Assembly (NCBI GenBank): GCA_027318915.1
Contig: DAHVOH010000110.1
Location: forward strand, 1 to 8,167
Source of the DNA: Clostridiales bacterium
GTDB lineage: Bacteria; Bacillota_E; Sulfobacillia; Sulfobacillales; JAIMBI01
DNA: 8,167 nt
Direction of reading: 5' to 3'
Shown here: one piece after another, positions 6,556-8,167 of the stretch
Layout: every line of letters begins with the position of its first letter
How positions within the stretch are numbered: the stretch's first letter is position 1
The notes under the pieces: model-generated
What the model was told of the DNA's origin: nothing
Databases searched by the model: none
The model's input: only the letters and a program-made list of their open reading frames with translations
Translations under genes and position numbers: made by a program

Positions 6556-7332
6556 ATGGGTATTTTAGAGGGCAAGCGAGCGCTCATCGTGGGCGTGGCC
6601 AACAAGCGCAGCATGGCGTGGGGTATTGCCCAGGCGATGGACCGGGAGGGGGCCGAACTGGCCCTGACGTATCAGATTGATCGATTCAAAGAGAATCTGG
6701 ACAAATTGGCGCCCGAACTGCATCGCTCGGTCTTGGAGCTGCCGTTGGACGTGAGCCGCGACGAATCGCTGGCCGAACTGGGTGGGGCCCTGGCCCGCCA
6801 ATGGGGCGGGGTGGACATCGTCGTCCACAGTGTGGCCCATGCGCGCGGAGAAGATTTGAGCGGGCGCTTCGTGGACACCAGTCGCGACGGATGGATATTG
6901 GCGCACGACGTGTCGGCTTATTCCCTGGTGGCGTTGGCGCGCACCTGCCTGCCGCTGTTTGCCGAGGGGGCCGGCGGCAGCATCATGACGCTCTCCTACC
7001 TGGGCTCCGAACGGGTGATGCCCAACTACAATGTGATGGGCACGGCCAAGGCCGCGCTGGAGGCGACGGTCCGGTACCTGGCGTGGGATCTGGGCGAACG
7101 GGGCATCCGGGTCAACGCGCTGTCGCCGGGACCCGTCAAAACGCTGGCCGCCAGCGGGGTCAAGGGATTTTCGGGCATGCTGCATGAGATTGAGGACCGC
7201 GCACCGCTCCGCCGCAACATCACACCGGCGGACGTGGGCAATGCGGCCGCGTTCCTGGGATCGGACTGGGCGCGCAACATCACCGGCCAGATTCTGTTTG
7301 TCGACGCCGGCTATCACGTGATGGGCATTTGA
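6556..7332 (+). CDS. fabI: Enoyl-[acyl-carrier-protein] reductase (NADH), FabI type
   Basis: This cytosolic short-chain dehydrogenase carries out the last reduction of each cycle of type II fatty-acid synthesis, turning trans-2-enoyl-ACP into acyl-ACP. The 258-residue length is typical. FabI hallmarks are GVANKRSMAWGIAQAM (13-28), the cofactor strand PLDVS (63-67), and SYLGSERVMPNYNVMGTAK (147-165), giving Tyr148, Tyr158 and Lys165 in the FabI spacing Y-x6-K. RVNALSPGPVKTLAASG (185-201) and the C-terminal GQILFVDAGYHVMG (244-257) complete the fold. The loop HSVAHARGEDL (91-101) has His95 where many FabI proteins have Phe. The ATG at 6556 is supported by GGGGAGG 5 bases upstream; a GTG at 6481 would overlap the preceding gene. 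The 40-base gap before it holds no promoter or FapR-like site that I can recognise. Confidence 0.95.
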   Translation: MGILEGKRALIVGVANKRSMAWGIAQAMDREGAELALTYQIDRFKENLDKLAPELHRSVLELPLDVSRDESLAELGGALARQWGGVDIVVHSVAHARGEDLSGRFVDTSRDGWILAHDVSAYSLVALARTCLPLFAEGAGGSIMTLSYLGSERVMPNYNVMGTAKAALEATVRYLAWDLGERGIRVNALSPGPVKTLAASGVKGFSGMLHEIEDRAPLRRNITPADVGNAAAFLGSDWARNITGQILFVDAGYHVMGI

Positions 7333-7342
7333 GGAGGCCAAT

Positions 7343-8167
7343 ATGCAGCGCATAGGGGTATTGGGCGCGGGCACCATGGGCGGGGGCATCGCCCACACCG
7401 CCGCTCGGGCGGGATTGCAGGTGATGATGTTCGACACCAAGCCGGGCCAGGTGGAGAAGGCGCGCGACGCCATCCACGCGCGGCTGGAGCGTGCGGTCGC
7501 GCAGGGGCGGGAGACGGCGGCCGACGCCGAGGCCACGATGGCGCGGCTGGTTCCGGCCGCGTCGCTCGGGGACTTCTCCGAGGCGGAGCTGGCCATCGAA
7601 GCGGTGGTCGAGGTGATGGCGGTCAAGCAGGCCGCGTTTGCCGAATTGGACCAGGTGTTGCCCAAAGACGCCATGCTGGCCACCAACACGTCGTCCCTGT
7701 CCATCACCGCGCTGGCTCAGTCCACCGGCCGGGCCACGCGGGTGGTAGGGCTGCACTTCTTCAATCCGGCGCCGGTCATGAAGCTGGTCGAAGTGGTGCG
7801 CGGCGAGGACACCTCGGACGGTACCGTGGACGAGGCCATGGCGCTTGCGCGCGTGTTGGGCAAAGAGCCGGTTCTGGTGCAGAAGGACACGCCCGGTTTT
7901 GTCGTCAACCGCGTGTTGATGCCCTTGTTCATTGAGGCGATACGCATTTTGGAAGAGGGCATCGCCAGCCGCGAAGACATCGACAAAGCCGTCAAGCTGG
8001 GCCTGAACCATCCGATGGGTCCGCTCACGCTGGCCGATCTGACCGGTCTGGACGTGGACTTGAACGTGATGGACTACATGTTTGAGGAGATGAAAGATGC
8101 CCGGTTCGCCGCCCCGTTGACCCTGCGGCGCCTGGTGCGCGCCGGGCGGCTGGGCCGCAAAACAGGG
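7343..8167 (+). CDS. hbd: 3-hydroxybutyryl-CoA (3-hydroxyacyl-CoA) dehydrogenase, cut by the right edge
   Basis: This NAD-dependent enzyme interconverts 3-hydroxyacyl-CoA and 3-oxoacyl-CoA, in beta-oxidation, butyrate or polyhydroxybutyrate metabolism. The 275 visible residues run without a stop to the window edge; the family is about 280-295 residues, so perhaps 10-20 are missing. The Rossmann motif GAGTMG is at 8-13 with acidic Asp31 closing the second strand, as for NAD. The catalytic region shows TNTSSL with Ser117, GLHFFNP with His138, Glu150 and KDTPGFVVNR with Asn189. The C-terminal helical domain includes LNHPMGPLTLADLTGLD (221-237) and ends at GRLGRKTG, where relatives continue with a GFY motif. 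The start has GAGGAGG 5 bases upstream, overlapping the fabI stop, so the two are probably co-transcribed. The symbol follows the clostridial name; fadB2, mmgB or paaH would be equally fair. Confidence 0.93.
   Translation, partial: MQRIGVLGAGTMGGGIAHTAARAGLQVMMFDTKPGQVEKARDAIHARLERAVAQGRETAADAEATMARLVPAASLGDFSEAELAIEAVVEVMAVKQAAFAELDQVLPKDAMLATNTSSLSITALAQSTGRATRVVGLHFFNPAPVMKLVEVVRGEDTSDGTVDEAMALARVLGKEPVLVQKDTPGFVVNRVLMPLFIEAIRILEEGIASREDIDKAVKLGLNHPMGPLTLADLTGLDVDLNVMDYMFEEMKDARFAAPLTLRRLVRAGRLGRKTG

Overview
The window is GC-rich (about two thirds G+C by eye) bacterial chromosome holding eight protein-coding genes, all with housekeeping or metabolic character. A 3D-domain protein with a worn G5-like segment, a DUF309 protein, TTG start-codon use, strong purine-rich ribosome binding sites and tight same-strand packing all point to a high-GC member of the Bacillota (a Sulfobacillus-, Thermaerobacter- or Symbiobacterium-like lineage). 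This placement is an inference from gene content and not a match I could verify. I see no insertion sequence, phage gene, CRISPR array, rRNA or tRNA.

The layout is divergent around positions 2675-2911. To the left, on the minus strand, lie a polytopic PF03773 (DUF318/ArsP-like) permease (1613-2674) and, 590 bases downstream of it, a class I glutamine amidotransferase-like peptidase C26 (234-1022) with its own good promoter. The 1023-1612 gap holds no credible gene but carries several strong inverted repeats and is the least explained stretch. The leftmost 233 bases hold nothing I can name.

To the right, on the plus strand, lie trpS (TTG start at 2912), a DUF309 protein with an odd N-terminal half that may be a worn 2H-phosphoesterase-like fold, an exported 3D-domain cell-wall protein, a glyoxylate/hydroxypyruvate reductase-type D-2-hydroxyacid dehydrogenase, fabI (enoyl-ACP reductase) and a 3-hydroxybutyryl-CoA dehydrogenase cut by the right edge just short of its end. 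Gaps are 71, 18, -4, 40 and 10 bases, and no convincing terminator separates them, so at least the last five probably form one operon, perhaps with trpS at its head.

Functionally the right-hand genes do not form a single pathway. FabI (fatty-acid synthesis) sits beside a beta-oxidation/polyhydroxybutyrate-type dehydrogenase, and the cell-wall protein is translationally coupled to the hydroxyacid dehydrogenase. I found no clear evidence of a wholly new system. The items most worth following are the N-terminal domain of the DUF309 protein and the hairpin-rich gap at 1107-1607.
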